DNA of 64,000 nt, from the NCBI RefSeq assembly GCF_016306625.1, contig NZ_JACOII010000028.1, forward strand, positions 93,525 through 157,524, read 5' to 3'. Numbering within the stretch: position 1 is the stretch's first letter; every line of letters begins with the position of its first letter. This document shows positions 33,027 to 42,417 of this stretch, one piece after another. A program made the translations under genes and the position numbers. The notes beneath the pieces were generated by a model that saw only the letters and a list, made by a program, of their open reading frames with translations, made no database searches and was not told the DNA's origin. The DNA is from Xenorhabdus lircayensis. GTDB lineage: Bacteria > Pseudomonadota > Gammaproteobacteria > Enterobacterales > Enterobacteriaceae.

Positions 33027-34141
33027 GATTCCTTTGCGCTACTATCGCTGCGACTGGTGATCACAAGTTCGTTTTCTTTCAATCCCGAGATAACCTGCAC
33101 GTTAACGTTATTAAAAGCACCTATCGCAATTTTGCGTTTTTCTTCTTTGCCATTATGCAGGACACTAACTTCGTATTGAGTGGAAGATATCTGTTTTTCC
33201 AAGGCTGAAATTGGAATCATCAATACATTGTGCAACGACTGAAGTTCTATTTTAATTTGAGCAGTCATTTGCAAACGTAAAATATGTTCAGGGTTAGGTA
33301 CTTCAAAGCGGGCGTAATAGAAGATGGCATTATTCAAAACTTGTGGGGTTGGCAGAATATCTTTTAAAACACCATAAAACTGTTTTTCAGGAGCCCCTAA
33401 AATGGTAAAAGATACGTTTTGCCCAGGTTTCAGATTGATGATATCCGCTTCTGATATTTCTGCATTAACAATCATGGTATCGAGATTTGCGAGTGTCAGG
33501 ATAGTTGGTGCCTGTTGTGCCGCAATTACGGTTTGTCCCTGAAATGTTTTGATGTCTGTCACAATACCCCCTATTGGGGCGGTAATACTGGTATATTGAA
33601 AATTCGTTCTGGCGGTATCAAGTTTGGCCTTACTTTGCTTAATTTGAGCCATTAGATCATCAATTCTGGCGGCCTTAGATTGCATATCTGTTATGCTTGC
33701 ATCCAATTCTTGATGAGACGTTGCATTTAATTTAAACAAACGCTTCAGGCGGCTCACTTTAAGTTGAGCAAGTTTCAGCTCTGATTGTGCCCCACGGAGA
33801 TTAGCCTCCAGTGATTTGACGGTTTCCTGCATTTCTGACACTGCATTTTTCGCTGTCTGCGGATCAATCATCGCCAGTAATTGACCTTTTTTAACCTTAT
33901 CCCCCAATTTCACATAGAGCTCTTTCAACTGACCACTAACCTGAGCACCTACATCAACTTTACTGACCGCATCCAGCTTACCTATCGCCAGAACACTTTT
34001 TTCGAAGTTACCCTTCATAACTGTATTAGTCTGATATGTGACAGGCTTCGGCAGGTAAAAGAAATAGCTCAATACACCTACAATGGCTATGACGATAAGC
34101 CCTACAGTAATCCAACGATACTTGGTATAAAAAAGATTCAT
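33023..34141 (-). CDS. macA: MacA membrane-fusion (periplasmic adaptor) protein
   Basis: Links MacB to the outer-membrane channel TolC. Residues 1-35 hold one membrane anchor. Beta-barrel, lipoyl (VDVGAQVSGQLKELYVKLGDKVKKGQLLAMIDP) and long alpha-hairpin segments (about 90-160, heptad-rich) follow, with the second lipoyl half GGIVTDIKTFQGQTV. I choose the ATG at 34141 because it gives 372 residues, like E. coli (371), and has a GGTGGG ribosome site; the upstream in-frame start at 34171 lacks one. It is coupled to macB. The pair is a typical macAB operon. Confidence 0.93.
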   Translation of the reverse strand: MNLFYTKYRWITVGLIVIAIVGVLSYFFYLPKPVTYQTNTVMKGNFEKSVLAIGKLDAVSKVDVGAQVSGQLKELYVKLGDKVKKGQLLAMIDPQTAKNAVSEMQETVKSLEANLRGAQSELKLAQLKVSRLKRLFKLNATSHQELDASITDMQSKAARIDDLMAQIKQSKAKLDTARTNFQYTSITAPIGGIVTDIKTFQGQTVIAAQQAPTILTLANLDTMIVNAEISEADIINLKPGQNVSFTILGAPEKQFYGVLKDILPTPQVLNNAIFYYARFEVPNPEHILRLQMTAQIKIELQSLHNVLMIPISALEKQISSTQYEVSVLHNGKEEKRKIAIGAFNNVNVQVISGLKENELVITSRSDSSAKES

Positions 34142-34544
34142 CAACAAATACCCACCATTAGAAAATACCATCTAATCATTTCAGTTTACTGTAGACGACA
34201 TCAACGAATCCTATCAACGAGATATTTCTGATAAGAAAAATGTCTAATTTATCCTCTTCTTGTCTAAACACACTCACTCTATTAGAGAATTAAAAATGCG
34301 TTGAGTTTCAGTATGTTTCCCTTTATCCTATTTGTTGTCTTAGTGTAAATATTTTGTTTCTATGTATTTATTAGCCTTTACGACTGGTTTAAGTTATTAG
34401 AACTAAATAACTTTCCAAAATAGCGCTACACCTCATGCACTCATAATTACATGTATAACAATGAGTTGAAAGAGTCTATGTGTAGCATAATTATGAATTG
34501 TTATTTAGACAAAAGATGTTTCTTATTGGATCAGGATGTGGATC
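34142..34544. other. Divergent macA/lysO intergenic region
   Basis: About 400 AT-rich bases with no gene or convincing structure visible. In E. coli aqpZ and other genes lie in this interval; they are missing here. Confidence 0.5.
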
Positions 34545-35447
34545 ATGTATTCAGGATTGTTAATTATTCTCCTGCCTTTAATTCTAGGCTACCTTATTCA
34601 TTTGAATAATAAATCGATGCTGGTCTTAGTTCACCAGCTACTCAATGTCATGGTTTATATCATTCTCATTCTGATGGGCATTAGCCTTGCCATGCTAGAA
34701 AACTTGAGCGGTAATTTACTTTCTATTCTTCTGTATGCGACGACGTTTTTCCTATGCACCTTTATCATTAATATGCTAGCGCTTTTCCTCGTGGATAAAC
34801 GAGATCCGTGGATTATTAATGCACATAAACAGGAAAAGCCGCCTTCTCGATTACACATGGCGTTAGATTCCATCAAATTATGTGGCGCATTAGTATTGGG
34901 ATTTCTTATTGGGTTAACAGGCTGGTCATGGTTCCACTTTTCCGACCATGCCAGTAAAATTACCCTGATTCTTTTACTATTTCTGGTTGGGGTTCAACTG
35001 CGCAATAACGGTATGAGCTTAAAACAAACGCTGTTGAATCGACGCGGCACGATTATCGCTGTAGTGGTTGCCATTAGTTCCCTGCTAGGCGGTGTACTGG
35101 CTGCATTTTTGCTGGGATTACCGACCAAAACGGGTCTTGCCATTGCATCTGGGTATGGTTGGTACTCCCTTTCCGGCATTTTAATTTCCGACGCTTATGG
35201 GCCAGTTCTTGGTAGTACAGCGTTTTTCAATGACTTAGCTCGCGAACTGGCATCCATTATGCTCATCCCTATGCTAATTAATCGCTATCGCTCAACTGCA
35301 TTAGGTTTAACAGGAGCGGCTTCAATCGACTTTACCTTACCGATCTTACAACGCTGTGGTGGTGTAGGTATCGTACCTGCTGCCATCGTTCATGGTTTTA
35401 TATTGAGCCTAATGACCCCTTTATTCATCGCATTTTTTACCCCATAA
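34545..35447 (+). CDS. lysO: Lysine exporter LysO
   Basis: Inner-membrane lysine (and thialysine) exporter, formerly YbjE. The 300-residue protein has about eight hydrophobic helices and the conserved segments ILLLFLVGVQLRNNGMSLKQ, SGYGWYSLSGILISDAYGP and DFTLPILQRCGG. I place the start at the ATG at 34545 (MYSGLLIILLPLILGYLI), which aligns with E. coli MFSGLLIILVPLIVGYLI and has AGGA ten bases upstream; the ATG at 34536 overlaps that site. In E. coli the gene responds to ArgP and lysine; no operator was recognised here. Confidence 0.94.
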   Translation: MYSGLLIILLPLILGYLIHLNNKSMLVLVHQLLNVMVYIILILMGISLAMLENLSGNLLSILLYATTFFLCTFIINMLALFLVDKRDPWIINAHKQEKPPSRLHMALDSIKLCGALVLGFLIGLTGWSWFHFSDHASKITLILLLFLVGVQLRNNGMSLKQTLLNRRGTIIAVVVAISSLLGGVLAAFLLGLPTKTGLAIASGYGWYSLSGILISDAYGPVLGSTAFFNDLARELASIMLIPMLINRYRSTALGLTGAASIDFTLPILQRCGGVGIVPAAIVHGFILSLMTPLFIAFFTP

Positions 35448-35673
35448 GGAGCAATCTTAGTTTGGCTTACAAGCTGACTAAAAAAACTTTTTCGGTATAA
35501 ATATAAATCTATTTTTCCGAGAGAAGAACAAAAAACGATCTAAAAAAATACCAGCTAGATGATTAGATAATTCAATTATTTGATGAAAATAACAATTTTA
35601 TGCAGATATTATTGCATAGTTATGTTCATGAGATTAATATCCCATCAAACCATTAACTATTCATATTTTTCGC

Positions 35674-36402
35674 ATGAGCATTCAATTAAAAAACATAAAT
35701 TGTTTCTATGGTACACATCAGGCTCTGTTCGATATCAATTTTGAATGTACATCGGGAGAAACTGTGGTATTGCTAGGCCCCAGTGGTGCTGGCAAAAGTT
35801 CTTTGCTACGTGTATTGAATCTGCTGGAGATGCCTCGCTCTGGGCAACTCAATGTGGCAACTCATCAATTTGATTTCAAACAACAACCTAATCACAAAGA
35901 GATCCTGGCATTGCGGCAAAAAGTTGGCATGGTTTTTCAACAATACAATCTATGGCCACATTTAACCGTCATGGATAATTTGATTGAAGCACCTTGTCGA
36001 GTATTAAAGCAGTCTAAACAGCAAGCACGGGAAAAAGCGGCAAAACTGCTCTCCCGTCTCCGTTTGGATGAATTTTCCGACCGTTTTCCACTGCATCTTT
36101 CTGGTGGACAGCAACAGCGTGTCGCCATTGCTCGGGCGTTGATGATGGAACCCAAAATTCTGTTGTTTGATGAACCCACGGCTGCACTTGATCCCGAAAT
36201 CACCTCTCAAGTTGTTGATATTATCAAAGAGCTGGCAGAAACCGGTATCACCCAAGTTATTGTGACTCATGAAGTGGAACTGGCTCGTAAAACAGCGAGT
36301 CAGGTTGTATATATGGAACAAGGAAACATTATCGAAAATGGTGATGCAACTCATTTTATGCGGCCTCAAACAGAAGCCTTTGCTCATTATTTATCACACT
36401 GA
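35674..36402 (+). CDS. artP: Arginine ABC transporter ATP-binding protein ArtP
   Basis: Cytoplasmic ATPase of the high-affinity arginine importer. The 242 residues show Walker [11 protein letters not shown]-loop [11 protein letters not shown], signature [15 protein letters not shown] and Walker [15 protein letters not shown]. The start [21 protein letters not shown] matches E. coli ArtP. It is first of the artPIQM cluster. E. coli represses art genes through ArgR; dyad-like TATGCA-N8-TGCATA at 35599-35618 is not a good ARG box, so this is not claimed. Confidence 0.96.
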   Translation: MSIQLKNINCFYGTHQALFDINFECTSGETVVLLGPSGAGKSSLLRVLNLLEMPRSGQLNVATHQFDFKQQPNHKEILALRQKVGMVFQQYNLWPHLTVMDNLIEAPCRVLKQSKQQAREKAAKLLSRLRLDEFSDRFPLHLSGGQQQRVAIARALMMEPKILLFDEPTAALDPEITSQVVDIIKELAETGITQVIVTHEVELARKTASQVVYMEQGNIIENGDATHFMRPQTEAFAHYLSH

Positions 36403-36562
36403 TATACCACACTGAATCTGTTATACCCGATGGGTTTCAAGTTGCTGCACAACCAACAAGGTCGCAACTTAAAAGATGAAAGTTATATATCGATAATCGA
36501 GCAGAAAACAAACATCAACGACAGTTATCAACCACAACGTTCATGAACGACAGGATATGGCT

Positions 36563-37300
36563 ATGAGAAAATTATTGTTTGCAGTCTTGTTGAGTGCAAT
36601 GACCTTATCAGCAACCGCAGCAGAGAAAGCAACCCTCCGTTTTGCAACAGAAGCAACTTATCCTCCATTTGAATTTATTGATGAAAACAATAAAATTCAG
36701 GGATTCGATGTCGATTTGGCAAATGCCATATGTGCAAAACTCAACACAGAGTGCACATTCACCAATCAGGCTTTCGATAGCCTCATTCCCAGCCTGAAAT
36801 TTCGCCGCTTTGATGTGCTTATGGCAGGTATCGATATTACGCCAGATCGCCAGAAGCAAGTTGATTTCACCCATATTTATTATGATAACTCGGCCATTTT
36901 CATTGCTATCAAAGGGAAATCCACCCACATTGCCGACCTGAAAGGTAAACAAGTAGGGATCCAAAACGGCACCACACACCAGAAGTACTTGATGGAACAG
37001 CATAAAGATATCAAGACCGTGCCTTATGATAGCTACCAGAATGCAATCCTTGATCTGAAAAATGGCCGTATTGATGCCATATTTGGTGATACCGCGGTCG
37101 TCAATGAATGGCTGAAAAAGAATAAAGAATTAGGCACTGTTGGTGATAAAGTGACAGACAAAAATTACTTTGGTACAGGTTTAGGGATTGCAGTTCGTAA
37201 AGGCAATGCAGAATTGCTAAACAAACTGAACAAAGCACTGGCTGAAATTAAACAAGATGGTTCTTATGACATCATCTATAAAAAATGGTTTGAACAATAA
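36563..37300 (+). CDS. artI: Arginine-binding periplasmic protein ArtI
   Basis: Solute-binding protein of the arginine ABC importer. A signal peptide (to about residue 19, ending SATAA) is followed by the binding-protein core FATEATYPPFEFIDENNKIQGFDVDLANAIC and the second-lobe segment VGIQNGTTHQKYL. I choose the ATG at 36563 (MRKLLFAVLL): the AGGA at 36552-36555 is correctly spaced for it and too close to the ATG at 36557. The product is 245 residues against 243 in E. coli. The second binding protein artJ, found after artM in E. coli, is absent, so ArtI serves alone. Confidence 0.95.
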   Translation: MRKLLFAVLLSAMTLSATAAEKATLRFATEATYPPFEFIDENNKIQGFDVDLANAICAKLNTECTFTNQAFDSLIPSLKFRRFDVLMAGIDITPDRQKQVDFTHIYYDNSAIFIAIKGKSTHIADLKGKQVGIQNGTTHQKYLMEQHKDIKTVPYDSYQNAILDLKNGRIDAIFGDTAVVNEWLKKNKELGTVGDKVTDKNYFGTGLGIAVRKGNAELLNKLNKALAEIKQDGSYDIIYKKWFEQ

Positions 37301-37311
37301 ACTGAACCCTA

Positions 37312-38028
37312 ATGAGTGAACTTCAATCGTTAATCAGCGCCGCCGGTATTACCGTAGGCCTTGCCATTTCCTCGCTTATGATTGGCTTAGTTCTAGCCAT
37401 GCTTTTTGCTGCATGGGAATCCGTTCGCTGGAAGCCTATCGCATTCTTAGGCTTTTGTTGGGTTACATTGATCCGGGGATTACCTGAAATTTTAGTGGTT
37501 CTCTTCATCTATTTCGGAAGTTCACAGCTTCTAATAACACTGTCAGAGGGTTTTGAAGTCAATCTTATTGTCTGGCAGTTTAAAGTGCAGATGGAAATTG
37601 ACAATTTTGATGTCAGCCCTTTCCTTTGTGGTGTTATCGCCCTTTCGCTGCTTTATTCCGCTTATGCTTCACAAACACTGCGGGGAGCATTGAAAGCAGT
37701 CCCTGTGGGGCAGTGGGAAGCAGGTCAAGTATTGGGGTTGAGTCAAAGTCGAATATTTTTTCGCCTGATTATGCCGCAAATGTGGCGTCATGCCCTGCCT
37801 GGGCTAGGTAACCAGTGGTTGGTTCTACTAAAAGATACTGCTTTGGTTTCACTGATCAGTGTTAATGATTTGATGTTACAAACAAAAAGTATCGCGACCC
37901 GCACACAGGAGCCATTCACATGGTATGCAATTGTCGCTGCTATCTATCTGGTAATTACACTAGTAAGCCAATTTATCCTCAGACGGCTTGAAATACGCAC
38001 CACCCATTTTGAACGGAGTGCTTCATAA
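37312..38028 (+). CDS. artQ: Arginine ABC transporter permease ArtQ
   Basis: One of two membrane subunits of the arginine importer. The 238-residue protein has about five helices, the His/Glu-family permease motif [21 protein letters not shown] (the EAA loop that contacts ArtP) and the [20 protein letters not shown] segment. It lies 11 bases after artI and shares its last base with the start of artM at 38028, consistent with one transcription unit. Confidence 0.95.
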   Translation: MSELQSLISAAGITVGLAISSLMIGLVLAMLFAAWESVRWKPIAFLGFCWVTLIRGLPEILVVLFIYFGSSQLLITLSEGFEVNLIVWQFKVQMEIDNFDVSPFLCGVIALSLLYSAYASQTLRGALKAVPVGQWEAGQVLGLSQSRIFFRLIMPQMWRHALPGLGNQWLVLLKDTALVSLISVNDLMLQTKSIATRTQEPFTWYAIVAAIYLVITLVSQFILRRLEIRTTHFERSAS

Positions 38029-38696
38029 TGTTTGCGTATATCAAGGAAATTTTACCGGGCCTGCAAACCAGTCTCAGTTTGACTTTCACGGCACTACTGG
38101 CTGCATTTTTGCTGTCTGTTATCTTAACTATGATTCTGGCAATGAAATTGCCAGTGCTTTCCCAATTAGTAAAAGGCTATCTCACGTTATTTACCGGAAC
38201 CCCTCTCCTCGTCCAGTTTTTTTTGATTTACTACGGGCCGGGGCAGTTTCCATTGATAAAAGAGTATCCGTGGTTATGGCAACTTATGTCAGAACCGTGG
38301 CTATGTGCAATGATCACTCTGGCATTGAATAGTGCAGCCTATTCAACCCAGCTGTTTTATGGGGCTGTTAAAGCGATTCCAGCGGGGCAATGGCAATCTT
38401 GTCAGGCTCTTGGGATGTCCAAAGCACATTCTATGCGCATTCTGCTACCTTATGCTTTTAAGCGAGCGCTCTCTTCCTATTCCAATGAAGTCGTGCTGAT
38501 TTTCAAGAGTACTTCACTTGCCAGTACGATCACCTTATTGGATATCATGGGGTACAGTCAGCTTCAATTCGGACGTAGTTATGATGTAACCGTATTCGTT
38601 GCCGCAGGTATCATTTACCTTTGCATAAACGGTCTTTTGACACTCTTGATGCGCATGCTAGAACAACGGGCCTTATCATTTGAGCATCGCAATTAA
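38028..38696 (+). CDS. artM: Arginine ABC transporter permease ArtM
   Basis: Second membrane subunit of the arginine importer. The 222-residue protein has five helices and the EAA loop AIPAGQWQSCQALGMSKAHSMR. The start [27 protein letters not shown] matches the family; E. coli ArtM has 222 residues. The start codon overlaps the artQ stop by one base. It ends the cluster before the convergent rlmC. Confidence 0.95.
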   Translation: MFAYIKEILPGLQTSLSLTFTALLAAFLLSVILTMILAMKLPVLSQLVKGYLTLFTGTPLLVQFFLIYYGPGQFPLIKEYPWLWQLMSEPWLCAMITLALNSAAYSTQLFYGAVKAIPAGQWQSCQALGMSKAHSMRILLPYAFKRALSSYSNEVVLIFKSTSLASTITLLDIMGYSQLQFGRSYDVTVFVAAGIIYLCINGLLTLLMRMLEQRALSFEHRN

Positions 38697-38730
38697 TCAC
38701 ATTTTATATTCAATTGCTTGACATGTATTT

Positions 38731-38773
38731 TGCTTACTCCCGAGATAACCATGAGTTATCACAGGAGTAAGCA
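38731..38773. terminator. Long hairpin between convergent artM and rlmC
   Basis: Outer stem TGCTTACTCC (38731-38740) with GGAGTAAGCA (38764-38773) and inner stem GATAAC (38744-38749) with GTTATC (38755-38760). It is symmetric and lacks T runs, but its position between two converging genes suggests a bidirectional end or 3' stabiliser. Confidence 0.6.
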
Positions 38774-38788
38774 CATAAAATCAAATAG

Positions 38789-39922
38789 TTAATTTACATC
38801 AAGAACTAACAATACTAATGTTTCATAATGTTCAGTATGCGGGAACATATCGAATAACTGTACTTTTTCTATTCGATATTGTTTGAACATAGCTATATCT
38901 TTCGCCATCGTCTGAGCATTACAACTTGAATAGAGAACAAACTTAGGAGCCATCCGACTAAGATATTCACAGAGCTCTTTGCCAATACCTCTGCGAGGAG
39001 GATTTACCAGTACTAACTCAGGTATTTGTGCTTTATCAAGGGCAAAATGGGTAGAATCCAGAGCCTGAAATTCCACATGTTCCAATCCAAGACTTTTAGC
39101 TGAATTTTTAGCGCAATTAATAGCTTCAGCACTGATCTCAATCCCCATCAACTTGGTCTCTTTATCTGCACAGTGCAGACCAAAGCCACCAGCACCACAA
39201 AACAGATCCCACATATTGCTGATATTCAATTCCCTGACCCAACGCCCCGCTGTAGCGTACAGCTCTGAGGCAATATCTGGATTTGTCTGGAAAAAACTGC
39301 GCGGACGAATATACAACGGGATACCGTTAAAGGTTTCCTTCAACATCTGGTGTTCAGTGAAAATGATCTCCTTTTCACCTTCCAGAATCGCCATATGAGT
39401 CGGTTGGATATTCGCAGAAATCACTGTTAATTGCGGCAATTGCTCCTGCAACCAAGGCAAAGCTCGCTCTAACTGAGCCAATTTTGCTTCTGAACGCAGA
39501 ACAAAGCGCAACATCATTTCACCATTGGCACGACTTTCTGTCAGAAGAATATATTTCAATTCTCCTTTTTTGCGTTCAACGCTATACGGAACTAGCCCAG
39601 CTTTAGCGATAAATATTTTTATTACTTCAAATACTGGCTGGAAATATTGCGGATACAAAGGGCAATCACAAAGATCTACCGTTCTGCCATCACGATGCAA
39701 CATGCCAAGTAATGGGCGTTCAACGCTACCACTTACTACCATTTTGGCTTTATTACGAAATTCACTCGTCTTGCTGGTAACTGGCGACAGCCAGTGTATT
39801 ACTGATGTTTCCTGTAAAAGTTGCTTTAAATGTTGTTGTTTATCTGATAATTGCTGTGAATAGGACTTATCGAGCCACTGGCAGGAGTGACAATGCCCGG
39901 CGGTATACTGCACACATTGCAT
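38789..39922 (-). CDS. rlmC: 23S rRNA (uracil-747-C5)-methyltransferase
   Basis: SAM-dependent enzyme that makes m5U747 in 23S rRNA; a RumB/TrmA relative. The product has 377 residues from the ATG at 39922, which fits E. coli RlmC (375) and begins [16 protein letters not shown]. The iron-sulfur cysteines lie in that N-terminus and in VDLCDCPLY. The SAM motif is [13 protein letters not shown], the DPPR-type motif is [10 protein letters not shown], and the catalytic Cys is in YSSCNAQT. The in-frame TTG at 39940 adds six residues with no E. coli counterpart, so I do not use it. Confidence 0.95.
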   Translation of the reverse strand: MQCVQYTAGHCHSCQWLDKSYSQQLSDKQQHLKQLLQETSVIHWLSPVTSKTSEFRNKAKMVVSGSVERPLLGMLHRDGRTVDLCDCPLYPQYFQPVFEVIKIFIAKAGLVPYSVERKKGELKYILLTESRANGEMMLRFVLRSEAKLAQLERALPWLQEQLPQLTVISANIQPTHMAILEGEKEIIFTEHQMLKETFNGIPLYIRPRSFFQTNPDIASELYATAGRWVRELNISNMWDLFCGAGGFGLHCADKETKLMGIEISAEAINCAKNSAKSLGLEHVEFQALDSTHFALDKAQIPELVLVNPPRRGIGKELCEYLSRMAPKFVLYSSCNAQTMAKDIAMFKQYRIEKVQLFDMFPHTEHYETLVLLVLDVN

Positions 39923-39946
39923 TGTAAAAAACCGTATCAAAAAATA

Positions 39947-40456
39947 TTAGTGCAAAGTAAAAGTTGATGTTTCCGTCGAGGTCAATGATTCTTCATCTTC
40001 TACTTCCATCTCACTTTCCATATCATTATTAACATAGAGAAGATTATTGCTGTGAATTTCAAAAATCACATTAGCAATTTGTTCTTCACCCTGCTGCATA
40101 AAATTGGAAAACTGCGTGAAAGTCATGCCTACAGCGATAGGAAATGCCTGACAAACAATCAACTTAGGTAAATTTTCGTCCTGAACATCAAGAAATGCCT
40201 TAACAGTAAGGGAGCTGGCATTAATTTGGCTCAAATTGGCAACCAATGGAATGATCGCAGTTGGTCTGACTTCTGCCAGAGCAGAAAACAATACGACATT
40301 ACCCAACAGATCGATCTTGGCATCAAACAGGCCATCGATATTCTGCATATGAGGCAAATGCAAGACTGAGCTTGAATCATCCTCAAAATAAGAGATTTTG
40401 AGCCGTTCAAGCCACGTGCGCAATATTGACAAATTGGGAATAACCATAGAATCCAT
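39947..40456 (-). CDS. ybjN: YbjN family protein (putative sensory-transduction regulator)
   Basis: A 169-residue protein resembling E. coli YbjN, whose overexpression affects motility, biofilm and stress responses but whose biochemical role is unknown. The core ILRTWLERLKISYFEDDSS, LHLPHMQNIDGLFDAKIDLLGNVVLFSALAEVRP and INASSLTVKAFLDVQDENLPKL are shared. I start at the ATG at 40456, which has GAGG eight bases upstream and matches the E. coli start. The C-terminus is longer, acidic and Ser/Thr-rich. potFGHI, rimK and nfsA, its E. coli neighbours, are absent. Confidence 0.93.
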   Translation of the reverse strand: MDSMVIPNLSILRTWLERLKISYFEDDSSSVLHLPHMQNIDGLFDAKIDLLGNVVLFSALAEVRPTAIIPLVANLSQINASSLTVKAFLDVQDENLPKLIVCQAFPIAVGMTFTQFSNFMQQGEEQIANVIFEIHSNNLLYVNNDMESEMEVEDEESLTSTETSTFTLH

Positions 40457-40534
40457 CGAATTAACCTCATATGACCAAGATGTTACACATGCTACACTGG
40501 GAAATTTCCTACTGAGTAGCAGCATGACCAATAA

Positions 40535-40852
40535 TTAACCTATTTTATTTTTTTCAGTATCAGAGACAACCTGATGACTTTTATCCGCTTTCTTATGATC
40601 AATTCCCAAAAAGGAAAGATGATAGACCGCATGCCAGATAATATGGATAGCTGCTGGTATCAAACAACCGATACCCAATAAGATCATAGCAATGTGCGCT
40701 TCTGTCGTCATTAATAAAGGTGATAGAATTATGCTATCAGTTATCGACAAATACGCCAGAACTAATAGCCCCATTCCTAACACTTCCAATAAAATGATCA
40801 ACTTGGGCATATCAGCCAATGAGCGCATCTCTTTTGATGAGTTTGTTTTCAT
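40535..40852 (-). CDS. ybjC: YbjC family small membrane protein (DUF1418)
   Basis: A 105-residue protein with two membrane helices: ILLEVLGMGLLVLAYLSI and AMILLGIGCLIPAAIHIIW. It resembles E. coli YbjC in MPKLIILLEVLGMGLL and the SDSIILSP region. In E. coli ybjC is divergent from grxA, and that pairing is kept. Function unknown; in E. coli it is co-transcribed with nfsA under SoxS control, but nfsA is missing here. The start may instead be the ATG at 40828, which aligns better with E. coli. Confidence 0.8.
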   Translation of the reverse strand: MKTNSSKEMRSLADMPKLIILLEVLGMGLLVLAYLSITDSIILSPLLMTTEAHIAMILLGIGCLIPAAIHIIWHAVYHLSFLGIDHKKADKSHQVVSDTEKNKIG

Positions 40853-41045
40853 TCTTGATCTGCCTTTCCCGTCTGAAAAATAGACTTCGTCACTTATAGT
40901 AAGACTATCATACCTGAATCCCACCTATTGGCAGGACTAATTACAATAAAAGGCAATTCCTTCTTTTTTTTGCCAACACTTACAGGCATAGTAACCCCAG
41001 ATGGCAATCTATGAAGTTCATGATCATTACCACTAAGGAGTTTGT

Positions 41046-41309
41046 ATGTACACTGTCATTTTTGGCCGCCCTGGTTGCCCATACTGTGTTCGCGCCAAAG
41101 AACTAGCTGAAAAATTAAAAACAGAGCGCGACGACTTTGATTATCGCTACGTGGATATCTGGGCTGAAAACATCACTAAAGACGACTTATCAAAAACTGT
41201 GGGTAAACCCGTTGAGACAGTTCCTCAGATCTTCATTGATGAAAAACATATCGGTGGCTGCACTGATTTTGAAGCTTACTCTAAAGAAAATCTGGAACTA
41301 TACAAATAG
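41046..41309 (+). CDS. grxA: Glutaredoxin 1
   Basis: Glutathione-dependent disulfide reductase that serves ribonucleotide reductase and PAPS reductase. The 87-residue protein has the CPYC active site in GRPGCPYCVRAKEL and the cis-proline loop ETVPQIFIDEKHIGGCTDF. Sequence and length follow E. coli GrxA (85). An AAGGAG site precedes the ATG. It is divergent from ybjC. An imperfect hairpin, CTATCCAG (41351-41358) with CTGGATAG (41377-41384), follows it and may end the transcript. Confidence 0.97.
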   Translation: MYTVIFGRPGCPYCVRAKELAEKLKTERDDFDYRYVDIWAENITKDDLSKTVGKPVETVPQIFIDEKHIGGCTDFEAYSKENLELYK

Positions 41310-41460
41310 TCAAACAATAAATAGCCAGAAAAAACTTGTCAAAAAAGCCACTATCCAGCCAGAAACATTCATTCTACTGGATAGAGGTAATCTTAGCCGT
41401 ACTGACCAACCTCAAATTTCACTCCACAAAAAAAATTTTGCGATTTTTTTCTCAATGATG

Positions 41461-41488
41461 AGAACTTTCACACCATAGTGCAGTCTTA
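41461..41488 (+). promoter_or_regulatory. Sigma-E promoter of rybB
   Basis: The -35 element AGAACTT (41461-41467) matches the sigma-E consensus GGAACTT in six of seven bases, and the -10 element GTCTTA (41483-41488) resembles GTCTAA. Spacing is 15 bases, and the predicted start at 41495 is six bases after the -10. This fits the known sigma-E control of E. coli rybB. Confidence 0.85.
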
Positions 41489-41494
41489 ATTACT

Positions 41495-41574
41495 GCCACT
41501 GCTTTTCTTTGATGTCCCCATTTTGAGGAGCCCGATAGTCATCCACTTTGGTTAAAGACTATCGGGTTTTTTGT
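41495..41574 (+). ncRNA. rybB: Small regulatory RNA RybB
   Basis: About 80 bases that match E. coli RybB closely in the first 36. The 5' seed GCCACTGCTTTTCTTTGATG is the part that pairs with outer-membrane porin mRNAs through Hfq, so the target set should be conserved. The middle diverges, and the 3' end is an intrinsic terminator: stem CCCGATAGTC (41531-41540) with GACTATCGGG (41557-41566), then six T residues. The terminator stem sequence differs from E. coli but the structure is kept. In E. coli it is transcribed by sigma-E in envelope stress. Confidence 0.93.
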
Positions 41575-41590
41575 TGTTCACAATGTCATC

Positions 41591-41632
41591 TACGATCTAG
41601 AGACTATCTTTTACGATCTAGAGGCTATCTTT
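41591..41632. repeat. 21-bp tandem direct repeat
   Basis: Two adjacent 21-base units, 41591-41611 and 41612-41632, differ at one base (GAGACTATC versus GAGGCTATC). Both contain TACGATCTAGAG and end TATCTTT. The pair lies between the rybB terminator and ybjG, about 175 bases upstream of the ybjG start. It could be a duplicated operator for a two-component regulator or a chance slippage. Confidence 0.75.
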
Positions 41633-41808
41633 CGTTACTATCATCGAGATATTATCTACTCATGCAACATCAACAATCGTTAAATAAAATCATGAATTAA
41701 ATCAATCTCTTTCTACGACTCTGCATTATAGAATTACTCATTTTAACAATGAGTTGATAAAATAGATTTATCATATTTTACGTAAATGACGCGCTTGTGA
41801 GGCTTACT

Positions 41809-42417
41809 TTGCTAGAACAACTTAACCACAATTTGTTTACTTTTATCAATGCAACTCCAGATTCATCACCAGCAGTGATCTTAATCGCAGTCTTTATCGC
41901 GAAATATTTCGTATTTATTTATCCCATCACATTAGCCTTTTGCTGGCTTTGGGGAAAAGAAGGCACCGTCACACATCAACGCATTGTCGTCAGTAAATCC
42001 TGTATTGCTTTCACTTTTGGAATGGCTACATCATATATCATTGGAACACTTGTTCCGCATGCCCGACCATTTGTTGAAGGGTTTGGCTATAATTTCCTTG
42101 ATCACGCGCCTACAGAGTCTTTCCCCAGTAACCACGGTACAGCAGTATTTACTTTCGCATTGGCATTTATCTTCTGGCACCGAATTTGGTCAGGTTTATG
42201 TCTGATGGCCATCGCTTGCGCCATTGCTTGGTCTCGTGTCTATGTAGGTGTTCACTGGCCGCTTGATATGGTTGGTGCGTTTTTAGTAAGCCTGTTGGGA
42301 TGTGCTTTTTCCCAAATATTTTGGAACCTGTATGGTAAGTGCTTACAAAACAAACTTACTCGTCTTTACCAATTCTGCTGTGCATTTTTGATCCGGAGAG
42401 GATGGGTAAGAAATTAA
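41809..42417 (+). CDS. ybjG: Undecaprenyl-diphosphatase YbjG (PAP2 family)
   Basis: Inner-membrane phosphatase that recycles undecaprenyl pyrophosphate, the lipid carrier of the cell wall. It also affects lipid A phosphorylation and bacitracin resistance in E. coli. The PAP2 signature is intact: the RPF segment after VPHAR, SFPSNHGTAVFTF (catalytic His) and SRVYVGVHWPLDM. I use a TTG start at 41809, which aligns with E. coli MLENLNLSLF and has GAGG six bases upstream; a GTG at 41797 is in frame but poorly placed. The product is 202 residues. Confidence 0.9.
   Translation: MLEQLNHNLFTFINATPDSSPAVILIAVFIAKYFVFIYPITLAFCWLWGKEGTVTHQRIVVSKSCIAFTFGMATSYIIGTLVPHARPFVEGFGYNFLDHAPTESFPSNHGTAVFTFALAFIFWHRIWSGLCLMAIACAIAWSRVYVGVHWPLDMVGAFLVSLLGCAFSQIFWNLYGKCLQNKLTRLYQFCCAFLIRRGWVRN

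Noticed and set aside
35599..35618. TATGCA-N8-TGCATA dyad upstream of artP considered as an ArgR box
   Set aside because: The half-site spacing is wrong for the ARG box, and only part of the consensus is present, so it is not called.
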